From Anaerobacillus alkalilacustris (GTDB taxonomy: Bacteria; Bacillota; Bacilli; Bacillales; Anaerobacillaceae), in the NCBI RefSeq assembly GCF_001866005.1, contig NZ_MLQR01000016.1:106374-160993 (forward strand): 54,620 nt of DNA. Direction: 5' to 3'. The position numbers were made by a program, and so were the translations under genes. The notes under the pieces were generated by a model. That model was not told the DNA's origin. It did not search any database and saw only the letters and a list, made by a program, of their open reading frames with translations. Of this stretch, positions 37,034-46,425 are shown in pieces (the stretch's first letter is position 1; the number at the start of each line of letters is the position of its first letter).

Positions 37034-38090
37034 TTTCAGCTTCTCTCCTTGCAAGAGTTAATCGAATTGCAAAATAAGAAATTTCTTTGTCAAGTCGATT
37101 CTTTATTTCCTTTAAGCGTTTTGTACCAATATCATTAATAACTGATTGAATTTTGTTTTGCTCGTCTTCAGAAACAAAAGTATCTATAGAAAATTCATTA
37201 TCATTCATGGCAATTTCTACAATATGATCTTCTATTGTATTCTGTTTCAAATTTCTTATTTGAGCAATTTCTACAATACTAAAACCTCTTTTTATTAACG
37301 TCATTGTTTTTTGGGCTGTTTCCGTCAAGATATTATTGTCAAAGTGATGGTCAAGTAAGCTATATAGAATTGGATAGTTTTCTTTATTTTGGATTACTTT
37401 GTCAATCATTCCATGTATAGCAGCATTAAAAAGTAACTTTCCATATTGCTCATCAATTTGAAGTTTAAGGGAAGCTTGTTCAACAGTTAAGCCAATACGA
37501 TGAATACCACTTAATCTCATCACAAATAATGTAGCTTCCTGTGTACTAGTAACCATTAGAACCGTTTTTATTTCTTGATGAAGGGCTGATGCCAACTGAT
37601 TTGTAGTCATAGTTTGAGATGTCAGTTTCCGTTTTACCCAAAGTTGGGTATGAACTTCTTTAATAATTGGAATGAATTCATGCTTACTACTTGTTAGATG
37701 AGACAAACATTGAGTTATAAGAGCTAGCCTTCTCCAAAAAATTTCTGTTACATCTCTATATATGAAGCCATTTAAATCACTTGGAATAGGATAAACTTGT
37801 AGTTTAGAATTTAAAAACTCGTTCCCAGCTTGGGTTACAATATAACGATGATCACCTTCTACAAAATTGGTTACAAATTTATTTTCTACTAATATTTTTA
37901 TTAGTTGGCATACTGTTTCCCTATTCAAATCCTTGTACACACCAAAAAGTTTCGGTAAATCGAAAATTCGACTATCTTGAATTGTTTGTGCAGACTTCTT
38001 TCCTTTAAGGATATGAAAAGCACCAAATACTGTCCTACTACCATTGAATTTTTTTAACATATATATAAAAATGACACTTAAATAGTTCAA
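37020..38090 (-). CDS. YpbB-like protein with C-terminal helix-turn-helix
   Basis: 356 residues, soluble. The N-terminal FNGSRTVFGAFHILKGKKSA and C-terminal helical domain (LIKRGFSIVEIAQIRNLKQN) match the YpbB family found upstream of recQ. The last part resembles the helicase-associated HTH of RecQ-like proteins, so a partner role for RecQ is plausible but unproven. Its start is a TTG with only a weak Shine-Dalgarno. It overlaps recQ by 14 nt. Confidence 0.8.
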   Translation of the reverse strand: MNYLSVIFIYMLKKFNGSRTVFGAFHILKGKKSAQTIQDSRIFDLPKLFGVYKDLNRETVCQLIKILVENKFVTNFVEGDHRYIVTQAGNEFLNSKLQVYPIPSDLNGFIYRDVTEIFWRRLALITQCLSHLTSSKHEFIPIIKEVHTQLWVKRKLTSQTMTTNQLASALHQEIKTVLMVTSTQEATLFVMRLSGIHRIGLTVEQASLKLQIDEQYGKLLFNAAIHGMIDKVIQNKENYPILYSLLDHHFDNNILTETAQKTMTLIKRGFSIVEIAQIRNLKQNTIEDHIVEIAMNDNEFSIDTFVSEDEQNKIQSVINDIGTKRLKEIKNRLDKEISYFAIRLTLARREAENEFK

Positions 38091-38407
38091 TTCAAAACAA
38101 CCCCAAACTATGCTTAATATTACAAAAAACCTTATTAATCTATTATTTATTATGCACTATATTTAAACAAGGTTGGTTTTGTAATAATGAATAATTTTCA
38201 CCTTAATTATTGGTAATGAATTTGTACCAAAATAAAAAATATCTTCCTATCACTGCAATGATAAGTATTCTCATAGGATTTAACTATTGAAATGTATCGG
38301 AATTATTTATACAATAACGGTAGGAAATTTATTTCCTTTTTCAAAATGTATTAAATGTTAGCATTTTGTATATTTTAATTACATATCATTTTGTCAAGGG
38401 GATATAA

Positions 38408-38686
<279 letters not shown>

Positions 38687-38692
38687 TTTTTT

Positions 38693-38722
38693 AAATAGCT
38701 TCCACAAATGTGGAAGCTATTT
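38693..38722 (+). terminator. intrinsic terminator of fer
   Basis: AAATAGCTTCCACA / TGTGGAAGCTATTT with a 2-nt loop and T-rich ends on both strands, so it may be bidirectional between fer and the Crp/Fnr gene. Confidence 0.85.
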
Positions 38723-38787
38723 TTAAATTTTGAGATTTTGGAAGTTCTTTAATAAATATGTATTTATTAGCTTAAAGTATATATACA

Positions 38788-39423
38788 TTATTCTTGTAAC
38801 AATATATGGTCCTTTTTTATTATTACTTTTCCTTGTTGTTCAAGCTTCTTTAATTGTCTAGTAACTGTTTCTCTAGATGCCCCTACAATGTTCCCTAATT
38901 CTTGATGAGTTAAGTTAATTGTTTCTGTTTTTGAGAGATCATTCATTTGTTTTAATGTAGACAAAAGTCTATCCTCTACATTTAATGAAAGTGTTTCGTT
39001 TAACTTCCGTTGCAATGAATATATTTTCTTACTCATTACTTTAATAATTCTAAATGCCAAACGAGGGTGTGCCTCAATAAACCTTTCAAAAGCAGCGATT
39101 GGAATCATCAATACTTCTGCTCGTTTTTTAGCAGTTGCAGTACCTGGATACGGTCTATCATCAAAAAAACCTGTATGTGGAAAAATTTCGCCACTAGTCA
39201 GAACATTAATAAAAGACTCTTCTCCATCCTCATTCAGTTTACTTATCATAACTGTACCTTTTCCTAATACATATAAGTATCTTCTCTCATCACCTTCAGA
39301 AAATAATACATCTTTATCCTCAAAATTCTTTTCGGTCGCCAAGTCTAAAAGGGGGCTTATCTCCTCTTTAGTCAGTCCTTCAAAGAATTCCATTTTCTTT
39401 AATATCGTTAACCAATCTCTCAT
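38788..39423 (-). CDS. Crp/Fnr-family transcriptional regulator
   Basis: 211 residues: N-terminal cyclic-nucleotide-binding fold (about 10-120), dimerisation helix, C-terminal winged helix (LTHQELGNIVGASRETVTRQ). The N-terminus has no Cys cluster, so it is not an oxygen-sensing [4Fe-4S] FNR; effector unknown. The start ATG follows AAAGGGG at a long spacing (about 13 nt). A palindrome at 39479-39516 is a candidate binding site for autoregulation. Confidence 0.88.
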   Translation of the reverse strand: MRDWLTILKKMEFFEGLTKEEISPLLDLATEKNFEDKDVLFSEGDERRYLYVLGKGTVMISKLNEDGEESFINVLTSGEIFPHTGFFDDRPYPGTATAKKRAEVLMIPIAAFERFIEAHPRLAFRIIKVMSKKIYSLQRKLNETLSLNVEDRLLSTLKQMNDLSKTETINLTHQELGNIVGASRETVTRQLKKLEQQGKVIIKKDHILLQE

Positions 39424-39478
39424 TATTATTAAATCCCCTTTATAAAGATCTTAATTCAAGTCAACCTACATATACGTA

Positions 39479-39516
39479 ATGTTGTTGCATGATAATAATA
39501 TTATCATGTAACAACA
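39479..39516. promoter_or_regulatory. long palindrome upstream of the Crp/Fnr gene
   Basis: ATGTTGTTGCATGATAATA and its inverse ATATTATCATGTAACAACAT form about 18-bp arms with one mismatch and almost no loop. It lies 56-93 bp before the regulator start, suited to an operator. It does not match the classic TGTGA-N6-TCACA Crp/Fnr site. Confidence 0.55.
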
Positions 39517-39690
39517 TAATCTCTTTAAAGTATAATAACTATTCACTATACATATGAGTTTATCATTAATCGATAGGAATTACACTTGTTTGCTACAATA
39601 AATTTGCAGAAATACGTTAAGAATGGCGACCTTAAAAAGCTTAATTTCAATATAAAGGTGACATCAAATACTATACTTCTCTAAAGTGAC

Positions 39691-39744
39691 GATAAAGCTG
39701 AACTTCAATCAGCGGGGTCTTACTGCCCCTTAAGAATGGGATAA
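39691..39744 (+). repeat. family C relic, minimal
   Basis: Left end GATAAAGCTGAACTTCAATC is fused to right end CTTACTGCCCCTTAAGAATG with GGATAAA following. The centre is missing; only about 54 bp remain. Confidence 0.65.
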
Positions 39745-39774
39745 AACCCCACTAGAAAAAACACTAATTTAGTA

Positions 39775-39866
39775 GCGAAATCATTCCTTTGAGTGAAGTG
39801 ACTGAGATCGTCTGCTGCTTGCGCTAGACAGTTGCAAAGTTAAAAATTTATCAATTCTGATACTGT
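39775..39866 (+). repeat. family A repeat, 3' part
   Basis: TGAAGTGACTGAGATCGTCT, then GCTGCTTGCGCTAGACAG and the terminal TTCTGATACTGTAA. The 5' part is absent. It abuts the terminator at 39873. Confidence 0.75.
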
Positions 39867-39872
39867 AATAAA

Positions 39873-39896
39873 AGTTTAATTTTTATAAAATTAAAC
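39873..39896 (-). terminator. terminator overlapping the M14 peptidase stop
   Basis: GTTTAATTT / AAATTAAAC hairpin with a 5-nt loop and TTTTATTA after it on minus. The stop codon (39883-39885) lies in the loop. Confidence 0.55.
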
Positions 39897-40959
39897 CTTC
39901 TAATGCTAACAAACTATTATTTGCCCAAATTTCATTGAAAGCTGTAAAAGGAAGTGGATTCGTACCTACTCCAACCTCAATAGTAAACCCTGGTCTTTTC
40001 TTCTCTTGTATAAACCAATCTTTATACCCACCATCACTATCTGCTGTTTTTATAGGTTGATATGAGCTAACAAGTGATAAACGTTCTACCATCTCTTTAC
40101 TTTGAGGTGGTTCAATATTTTTATACCCCCAATATATAACTTGCCCTTGTGAATGAAATGCTAAAACATAGGAAAACTGCTGTCTTTGAGTTAAATGAAA
40201 TATAGCATTAACTTCTGGTTCTGTTAATGGGGCTTCTCCACTATAATGTCTCGGCCAGGGAATTTTTGGACTTTCTCTTGCCTCTATGTCCCAACCCGCT
40301 GGCCATTGATGGTTCAAATCAACCCCCCGTATATTACTCGACCAATGTTCAAAACGTTTTGCCCCTTTATTTATTTTTAATACCGAGTGGTAAAAAGGAT
40401 GCTCCTTATAAATACCTTGCTGAACTAGTTCAATTCCATCAGGATTAACCATTGGAACAACGAATAATTTCACATTTTGTAAAATTCTAACAACATCATA
40501 ATGAAAAAATGTTAAATTCCCTTGTAAGTGCTGGAGAAGTTCTTTTACAAAAATGATTAAAAATTTTGAGGTTAGCCATTCATTCGCATGCCAGCCACCA
40601 GAATAAAATATTTCCTTTTTTCCTGTACCAATTACAAATGCATATATAGGTTTACCCATAACAGAATTTCCAATCTTTTGAATAGATACTAATGAAGAAT
40701 AATATTTCTTTAATTTTTGAACATCTTCTTGAAGATCAGTAGGTCCGTACTCCATAGTACAATCAAATGGCTCATCCTCTCGATTATATCGACCTTTGAC
40801 ATTTGGAATAATAAGATATTCGCCAGGATATATATAATCTTTTTCATTTTTAATTTGAGGATTTATTAGAATAATATCTAATGGACGAACTTGAAATAAG
40901 TAAGCTACTTTATGAATCGTATCTCCTTGTTTAACCAAATATTTATACAAAGACATCAT
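39883..40959 (-). CDS. LysM and M14-family peptidase (gamma-D-glutamyl-diamino acid endopeptidase-like)
   Basis: 358 residues: N-terminal LysM (about 4-52, KQGDTIHKVAYLFQVRPLDI) and zinc carboxypeptidase domain. Zinc and catalytic residues are visible: HANE (HxxE), later His in LAFHSQGQ, substrate Arg in NIRGVDLNHQWP, and catalytic Glu in FTIEVGVGTNP. Related Bacillus proteins (YqgT, endopeptidase I) cleave the gamma-D-Glu-meso-DAP bond in peptidoglycan peptides. There is no signal peptide, so a cytoplasmic or mother-cell role is possible. Two ATGs follow AAAAGGGG; which is used is unclear. Confidence 0.85.
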   Translation of the reverse strand: MMSLYKYLVKQGDTIHKVAYLFQVRPLDIILINPQIKNEKDYIYPGEYLIIPNVKGRYNREDEPFDCTMEYGPTDLQEDVQKLKKYYSSLVSIQKIGNSVMGKPIYAFVIGTGKKEIFYSGGWHANEWLTSKFLIIFVKELLQHLQGNLTFFHYDVVRILQNVKLFVVPMVNPDGIELVQQGIYKEHPFYHSVLKINKGAKRFEHWSSNIRGVDLNHQWPAGWDIEARESPKIPWPRHYSGEAPLTEPEVNAIFHLTQRQQFSYVLAFHSQGQVIYWGYKNIEPPQSKEMVERLSLVSSYQPIKTADSDGGYKDWFIQEKKRPGFTIEVGVGTNPLPFTAFNEIWANNSLLALEGLIL

Positions 40960-40978
40960 CCCCTTTTTTGAATTATCA

Positions 40979-41705
40979 TAAGAAAAGCGTAAGGCGCCCG
41001 CCTATCGGCGACAAACACTGGAAGGTCGGCAAGTAGCGGTCTGCTCTTTGACCGCAATTGACGAACTGAAGTGATCGAGCCGATGGCGCCTGGAGCTAGA
41101 CAGTTTTCAAGTTAGAAATTTATAAATTCTGATACTGCAAGAAAAGCGCAAGCGCCTTGGTCACGAGCAGCTGCTCCTGTGCCACTCCGTTTGCTCGAGA
41201 GCAAAGCAGCTTCGAAGTAATCCAAGTAGTAGCTTCACTGGGGCGGCCTTTGACAGAAGCCGCTCTTTGGCTTCCGAAAAGGACTGAAGTGACCGAGCTC
41301 GTAGGCGCAGAAGCTAGACAGTTTCCAAGTTAGAATTTATAAATTCTGATTATGCAAGAAAAGCGCAAGCGCCTTGGTCACGAGCAGCTGCTCCTGTGCC
41401 AATCCGTTTACTCAAGAGCAAAGCAGCTTCGAAGTAATTCAAGTAGTAGTAGCTTCACTAGGGCGGCCTTTGACTAAAAGCCGCTCTTTGGCTTCCTACG
41501 TGCTTTTAGCGTCTTCTAGTATTGTTTCGTAGTAAGCATCCTCGAAGCAGTGTTTTGTGCGACGAGTAACCGCAGAAGCAAAACTGCATGAAGCTAATCA
41601 ACGAAGGATTTCAAGAGGTAATTGAAGTCAGTTGCTTGACTGAAGTGACCGAGCTCGTAGGCTGCTTGCGCTAGACAATTTCTAAGTAATTTATAAATTC
41701 CTATC
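40979..41705 (+). repeat. family A structured repeats, three tandem copies
   Basis: Copies at about 40979-41136 (GGCGCC subtype, inner GCGGTC/GACCGC hairpin), 41137-41354 (TGGTCACGAGC subtype) and 41355-41705 (longest, with both the GCCGCTCTTTGGC and the GTGTTTTGTGCGACGAG modules). Junctions read CTGATACTGCAAGAAAAGC and CTGATTATGCAAGAAAAGC. The modules appear in different combinations, as if shuffled. Confidence 0.88.
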
Positions 41706-41965
41706 TTTTAAAACTTGAAAATCTTCAATGGGTCAATCACTTAGGGGAGACTTCTCTTTCAAGTTACTACCTCGAACTAATCTTTATGCATATCAAAGTT
41801 CTTTTATGAATTATTTAAGTACTATGTACCTTTCCTTAAGGAAATTCAATGTAAAGATAACTCTCGTTAGATGATATATTCACTAGCTAGAACCTTTGAC
41901 ATTTATAGCTTCTACTTTTAATAACCATTTCTCATCGAACATTTCCCTGAACAAGCTGCCTCCTC
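41706..41965. other. spacer inside the repeat cluster
   Basis: 260 bp of AT-rich sequence between family A blocks; no gene or hairpin recognised. The short frame that runs through 41883-42065 is mostly repeat and not credible. Confidence 0.5.
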
Positions 41966-42255
41966 CAAGAAAAGCGCAAGCGCCTCGGTCACGAGCAAAA
42001 GGTACTGGAAGGCTTTGACAGAAGCCGCTCTTTGGCTTTCTACGTGCTTCTGCGTCTTCTAGCATAGCTTTGGAGTAGGCTTCCTCGAAGCAGTGTTTTG
42101 TGCGACGAGTAATCGCAGGAGCAAAGTAGCAAGGAGCATATTCAAGAAGTAATCCAAGAAGACATTGAAGTCAGTAACTTGACTGAAGTGACCGAGCTCG
42201 TAGGCTGCTTGCGCTAGACAGTATCCAAGTTAGAAATTTATAAATTCTGATTATA
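41966..42255 (+). repeat. family A structured repeat, long subtype
   Basis: Left CAAGAAAAGCGCAAGCGCCT; modules GACAGAAGCCGCTCTTTGGC and GAAGCAGTGTTTTGTGCGAC; right end GGCTGCTTGCGCTAGACAG and TTCTGATTATAT. It abuts the hisJ-type terminator at 42259. Confidence 0.88.
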
Positions 42256-42258
42256 TAA

Positions 42259-42294
42259 AAAAACGCAAAGAACTTTAATTCATTCTTTGCGTTT
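42259..42294 (-). terminator. intrinsic terminator of the 42331-43143 gene
   Basis: AAACGCAAAGAA / TTCTTTGCGTTT stem with a 10-nt loop and seven T on minus. Confidence 0.88.
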
Positions 42295-42330
42295 CTCTTT
42301 CTATATTTGTAGTCTTAACCCCATAAGATA

Positions 42331-43143
42331 CTAACCTAAAGAAACTTCCTTACGCTCTCCCTTGTTGAATGTCATCAACTTTGAATAACCAACACTTTTT
42401 GCAAGAGCAATTGCTTGATCGAAATCTTTCCCAACATCTTCAGGTATATGGGCATCTGAGGATAATACGATAGGAATACCCTTTTTATAACATAAGTTAA
42501 GTAATCTTGGATCTGGGTAAAGTTGCCCTACATATTTTCTTAAACCTGCAGTACTTATTTCAACACACGTTTTTGAGTTGGCTAGTGCCGTAGTTGCTCG
42601 CTCATACTGCTCCATTAAAAATTCTTCATCGTTTGGAATATAATTAAATATTTTCACTAAATCTAAGTGGCCAACAATATCAAATAAATTCGATTCTGCA
42701 AGTGTAACAACTTGATCAAAATATTTTGAATATGTTTCTTTCAAGTCACGTCGATCCCATTCATGTTTGAATTCACCTAGATCTATACCAAAGTCCTCGA
42801 CCCAATGAATAGACCCTATAACATAATCAAAGTCATAACTTTTAATAAATTGTTCCATTTCTTTATGTTTACCAGGCGTATAATCCATCTCTATTGACAT
42901 TTTCACATCAATATTTGCATCCCATGCTTGCTGAAAAAGTTTCACGTAATCATCCATATCATAAAATCTGCGTTCATCAACCCACGGATTACTTAAGATA
43001 TTTTTAGTTTGGTAAAAATGATAAGCATGTTCAGATATACCAAAATGCTCGATCCCTTTCTGTTTCGCTTGGTCAGTAAACTGTTTTAAATACTCCAGTG
43101 TCAATGTCCCTCTTTCAAGGTGGTTATGATAATCTGTTAACAT
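42331..43143 (-). CDS. PHP-domain phosphatase, HisJ family (histidinol-phosphatase-like)
   Basis: 270 residues with the metal-binding PHP motifs DYHNHLE (4-10), GISEHAY, MDYTPG, GSIHWVED, DIVGHLDL and SSDAHIPEDVG. The HisJ family dephosphorylates histidinol phosphate, but no his genes are near, so the physiological substrate is open. GAGAGGGG precedes the ATG. A second member lies at 48893-49711. Confidence 0.85.
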   Translation of the reverse strand: MLTDYHNHLERGTLTLEYLKQFTDQAKQKGIEHFGISEHAYHFYQTKNILSNPWVDERRFYDMDDYVKLFQQAWDANIDVKMSIEMDYTPGKHKEMEQFIKSYDFDYVIGSIHWVEDFGIDLGEFKHEWDRRDLKETYSKYFDQVVTLAESNLFDIVGHLDLVKIFNYIPNDEEFLMEQYERATTALANSKTCVEISTAGLRKYVGQLYPDPRLLNLCYKKGIPIVLSSDAHIPEDVGKDFDQAIALAKSVGYSKLMTFNKGERKEVSLG

Positions 43144-43457
43144 AAAAATCCCCTCTCATCTTAAAGCGTATGTGACTTGAACTCCATTTTAGATACCTTG
43201 TCCACTTTTTATTTGAAATAGGTAGTAGTGAAGTATGCTCTTGCCTTTAGCCGTCACGCTTGATTTTCATAATATAAAGGTTAAATACTATTTAATTACA
43301 AACTATTTACACTATTATAACTTTTAAACTTATTATAGTGAAGAAAAATATGTCGTAATTTGTATCAAGATTGTTTGACAAACACCTTACAAAGTTCTTA
43401 AAGAATACGAAAAACATATTCTTTAAGCTCTCTTATGTATTAACTTGTATAGTTTTA
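43144..43457. other. intergenic region upstream of hisJ-type gene
   Basis: Contains a hairpin CTTAAAGAATA / TATTCTTTAAG at 43397-43427, which may serve as a weak terminator of the M23 peptidase gene (no T-run). The remainder shows nothing. Confidence 0.45.
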
Positions 43458-44354
43458 TTATTCTTTTCTAACTTTTAATAACGTCCCTACTTTTATAGTA
43501 TCTCCTTGTAAGTCATTAATTTTTTTTAATTCTGTAATAGAAACACCCGATTGTTCTGCTATTTTCCAAAGGTTGTCCCCTTTTTGGACAATATAATTAC
43601 CTTTTGAAACAATTTTAATATTTTGGTTAACAAGAATATTGTCCGATTTAAGTCCGTTCAAAATTTTTATATCGTGGACCGATACTTGATATTTATCAGC
43701 AATACTCCATAAAGTATCGCCTTTCTTAACTTTAACTACTGTATATTGACTACCACTACCTTCATGAAACTCTAGTTCAGGCTTTGTAGAGGCCGATGCA
43801 ACTTTGTATTGTTTATTTTCTTTAACATCATCCGATAAAACAAAAAAAGTATTCTGATCTTCACCTAATAATAGAAAAGGATCAATGGCATTATTTTTTG
43901 CCATTGTCCAATTACCATTATGAACTTCGAAATGTAGATGATCTCCAGAAGATCTACCTGTATCGCCTACTGTACCGATTTGCTCACCTTGGTACACAAT
44001 ATCTCCCTCTTCTACTATACGTTTATGTAAATGCGCATAAACTGTTTCAAAATCATCGGTATGTTCAATAAACACAACATTTCCGTACGTGTTAGAGTAA
44101 TAAGATTTAGTTACAACTCCATCACTAACTGATACTACTTCTGTTCCTCTAGGTGCTGCAATATCAATTCCGTAATGTTTTCCACTTCTCGTTCCAAATG
44201 TATCTGATACCATTCCTACTGTTGGCCAAATGAAGTTTACCGTTTCATACTTTTCATTAGCTTCTGCAAAGGATACTGTTGCACTAACAAACAATAAACC
44301 TATACAAAGAGCAACAGCAAAAACAATTAAAAAGCGCCTTAGATAGTCGTACAT
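43458..44354 (-). CDS. M23-family peptidase with two LysM domains
   Basis: 298 residues: signal anchor or signal peptide (about 5-30, ending FAEA), LytM/M23 domain (about 45-145, HYGIDIAAPRG with the first zinc His-Asp and HLHFEVHNG), then two LysM repeats (VKKGDTLWSIADKYQVSVHD and VQKGDNLWKIAEQSGVSITE). An exported peptidoglycan endopeptidase or a sporulation/divisome LytM factor is likely. ATG at 44354 has GGGAGG 5 nt upstream; the longer frame to 44381 lacks support. Confidence 0.9.
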   Translation of the reverse strand: MYDYLRRFLIVFAVALCIGLLFVSATVSFAEANEKYETVNFIWPTVGMVSDTFGTRSGKHYGIDIAAPRGTEVVSVSDGVVTKSYYSNTYGNVVFIEHTDDFETVYAHLHKRIVEEGDIVYQGEQIGTVGDTGRSSGDHLHFEVHNGNWTMAKNNAIDPFLLLGEDQNTFFVLSDDVKENKQYKVASASTKPELEFHEGSGSQYTVVKVKKGDTLWSIADKYQVSVHDIKILNGLKSDNILVNQNIKIVSKGNYIVQKGDNLWKIAEQSGVSITELKKINDLQGDTIKVGTLLKVRKE

Positions 44355-44573
44355 GTAATCCTCCCTATATTTACAAATCATTTTTACTACAATCCTATCC
44401 TATGGAAGTACAATCATATTTATAACTAAAATAATTCCATAAATGGACGAAACGTTTTTAGGATTTTCCAAAATGATTAGTTATTATTCAAATTATTTTC
44501 AATTATGATCCACTTGTTTCAGTATACTTTGACCAACACAAGTGGACCTAACACTTTCAAAATAATTATGTGT

Positions 44574-44708
44574 AAGAGAACTCGTTCTAGCTTCGCTAGA
44601 ACATCGGAAATTCAGATGGAGTCCCAACTCCACCTGAATAGAAGTTCCCACCTAAGCTACGCTTAGAGGTGGGGGTCTATGACCCTTAAGTACAAATCAG
44701 TTTGATTA
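44574..44708 (+). repeat. family B hairpin element (subtype B1)
   Basis: Same series of three hairpins as 30443-30580, with shared tail TGACCCTTAAGTACAAATCA then TTTGATTA. Small differences keep the pairing (CCCACCTAAGC with GCTTAGAGGTGGG). It lies just after the VanW gene and may end its transcript. Confidence 0.8.
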
Positions 44709-44722
44709 AAATAATCAAACTA

Positions 44723-45682
44723 TTATTGATTAGAAGCTATAGCTTTTCCTGGCATCTGAGAACTATACACATGTACTTCAACTTTACCTGTTTTAAGATT
44801 CGTCTGTGCACTAATTAATATTGGAATATCGTAAGGGTTTTTAAATTTAAAGTCTGGCCCCCCCCATGATACAGTTGCATCTCTGCCAGTTGGAACATAT
44901 CCAATTTCTCTTGAATGAGTATAGCGTTCAACAACTTCTAAGCCAGCTTTATCAATCGCATTAAAAAGAGTTGACGAAGTTTGACAGATTCCTCCACCAA
45001 TTCCAAGTACAAATTGTTTATTTACAATTTCCTTTGCTTCTTGATAACCTCTTTCCCTAGTCCTTTGTCCTACAGCTTTATTAAATGAAAATACTTCAGA
45101 AGGACCTAATACAAAATGATCAATCGCTTCAGATGAAAGGTTAATATTTACCGACCTCCCATGGACATTTGGATTGAAATAAGTAGTATAGGAACTCAAC
45201 AATAAATTTTTAATAATCTCTAAGTCTTCTAATGTTACTGATGGTTCTTCTTCATAAATCGGTAAGTGAAAATGCTTATTGTAATATGCGAGGCTCATCA
45301 TTTTCTCGACTAACTCCATTTCCGACAAAATAACTCTTTTCTGTCCAGCTTTCACTTCTCCAGTCCGCGTAATGGTTGGATTTACCAAGGGTTGATCTAT
45401 ACCTTGTGCTAAGTTTTGAGCAAATTGAATAACTAATTCCTCTTCTAAGCCTTCACCTTTAACATAGCCTAGTTCAGATACTTCCACTGTCATAACTACA
45501 TCCCCTGTTCTTCCATCAAAAAGTGTCCAAATAAACTCTAGTTCTTTTCTCTCTTTAATATGTGTATCGCGAAGTAGATAAGCTTTTTCACTAACTTTTT
45601 TCTCTTCAACCTCCTCTTCGGAAATTACATAACAACTGGTTAAAAAGAAAATTGAAATGAAAGCAGCAATAACTCTTTTCAT
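44723..45682 (-). CDS. VanW-domain lipoprotein
   Basis: 319 residues. Lipobox FLTSC with Cys17, then a helical region and the VanW domain (about 175-310): LGPSEVFSFNKAVGQRT, GIGGGICQTSSTLFNA, THSREIGYVPTGRDATVSWG. VanW-domain proteins are common in spore formers; their biochemical role is unknown. GGGGG precedes the ATG. It belongs to the envelope-related group with the M23 gene. Confidence 0.88.
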   Translation of the reverse strand: MKRVIAAFISIFFLTSCYVISEEEVEEKKVSEKAYLLRDTHIKERKELEFIWTLFDGRTGDVVMTVEVSELGYVKGEGLEEELVIQFAQNLAQGIDQPLVNPTITRTGEVKAGQKRVILSEMELVEKMMSLAYYNKHFHLPIYEEEPSVTLEDLEIIKNLLLSSYTTYFNPNVHGRSVNINLSSEAIDHFVLGPSEVFSFNKAVGQRTRERGYQEAKEIVNKQFVLGIGGGICQTSSTLFNAIDKAGLEVVERYTHSREIGYVPTGRDATVSWGGPDFKFKNPYDIPILISAQTNLKTGKVEVHVYSSQMPGKAIASNQ

Positions 45683-45770
45683 CCAAAGTCCCCCTTCAAT
45701 TTCATACGAAATAATATATGTAAAAAATCCAAAACAGATGAGTTATTTTTGGAAAAAATTTCAAACAAAA

Positions 45771-45801
45771 AAAGTGAGCTGTAATTATTATACAACTCAC
45801 T
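45771..45801 (-). terminator. intrinsic terminator of the cobalamin operon
   Basis: AGTGAGCTGT / ATAACTCACT-type stem (AGTGAGTTGT on minus) with seven T following. It lies 25 bp after the adenosyltransferase stop. Confidence 0.8.
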
Positions 45802-45825
45802 TCTTTATCTTGGTATATTTTCTTT

Positions 45826-46407
45826 TTATTCTATTTTCCCTTTTCTATCACCGCGGAAAACAATATCGCTTCGTTTATATTCTACGTCCTTTACTCCGGA
45901 ACGAAAATTAATAACTCGTGCTATCGCAAAAAAATAGTCTGATAACCGGTTCAAATATTTTAACACATTTGGATTTATTTCATTTTCTTTGTGAAGCTGT
46001 ACAACAAGCCGTTCCGCTCTCCTAGTTATAGTTCGACAAATATGGATCGTTGCTGCTGCTTTAGCTCCACCTGGCAAAATAAATCTTTGTAACTCAGGCG
46101 CTTCAACAATATATATATCAATTCTCTCTTCCATAAATTGAATCATATCGCTAGTAACCTTAAAAGAGGATTGAGAAGTTACAGTAGCTAAATCGCCACC
46201 ACAATCAAATAACTCGTGTTGTATATTTTGTAATTCGCATATAATATCCGGAAACAATTTATTTTCAAGCTCAGTTGTAGCAAGACCTACAAAAGAGTTA
46301 AGCTCATCAATTGTGCCGTAGGCTTCCACACGGATGTGGTCTTTATCTACCCTACCTCCAATAACACTTGTCTTACCTTCGTCACCAGTCCTTGTATACA
46401 ACATCAT
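45826..46407 (-). CDS. PduO-type ATP:cob(I)alamin adenosyltransferase
   Basis: 193 residues, helical bundle trimer family. It transfers the adenosyl group from ATP to cob(I)alamin to make coenzyme B12. N-terminal ATP loop YTRTGDEGKTSVIGG, then DELNSFVG, and the ICRTITRRAERLV motif with catalytic Arg. Two ATGs follow AGGGTGTG. It is the last gene of the riboswitch-controlled operon and processes imported corrinoid. Confidence 0.93.
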   Translation of the reverse strand: MMLYTRTGDEGKTSVIGGRVDKDHIRVEAYGTIDELNSFVGLATTELENKLFPDIICELQNIQHELFDCGGDLATVTSQSSFKVTSDMIQFMEERIDIYIVEAPELQRFILPGGAKAAATIHICRTITRRAERLVVQLHKENEINPNVLKYLNRLSDYFFAIARVINFRSGVKDVEYKRSDIVFRGDRKGKIE

Positions 46408-46425
46408 ATAAACACACCCTAATTC

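Larger units (their letters stand above)
39424..39872. other. intergenic region upstream of the Crp/Fnr gene
   Basis: Holds the palindrome at 39479-39516, a family C relic at 39691-39744 and a family A 3' fragment at 39775-39866. The rest is AT-rich without recognised content. Confidence 0.6.

Noticed and set aside
41883..42065. 60-codon minus-strand ORF in the repeat cluster
   Set aside because: Over half lies inside a family A repeat; no ribosome binding site.
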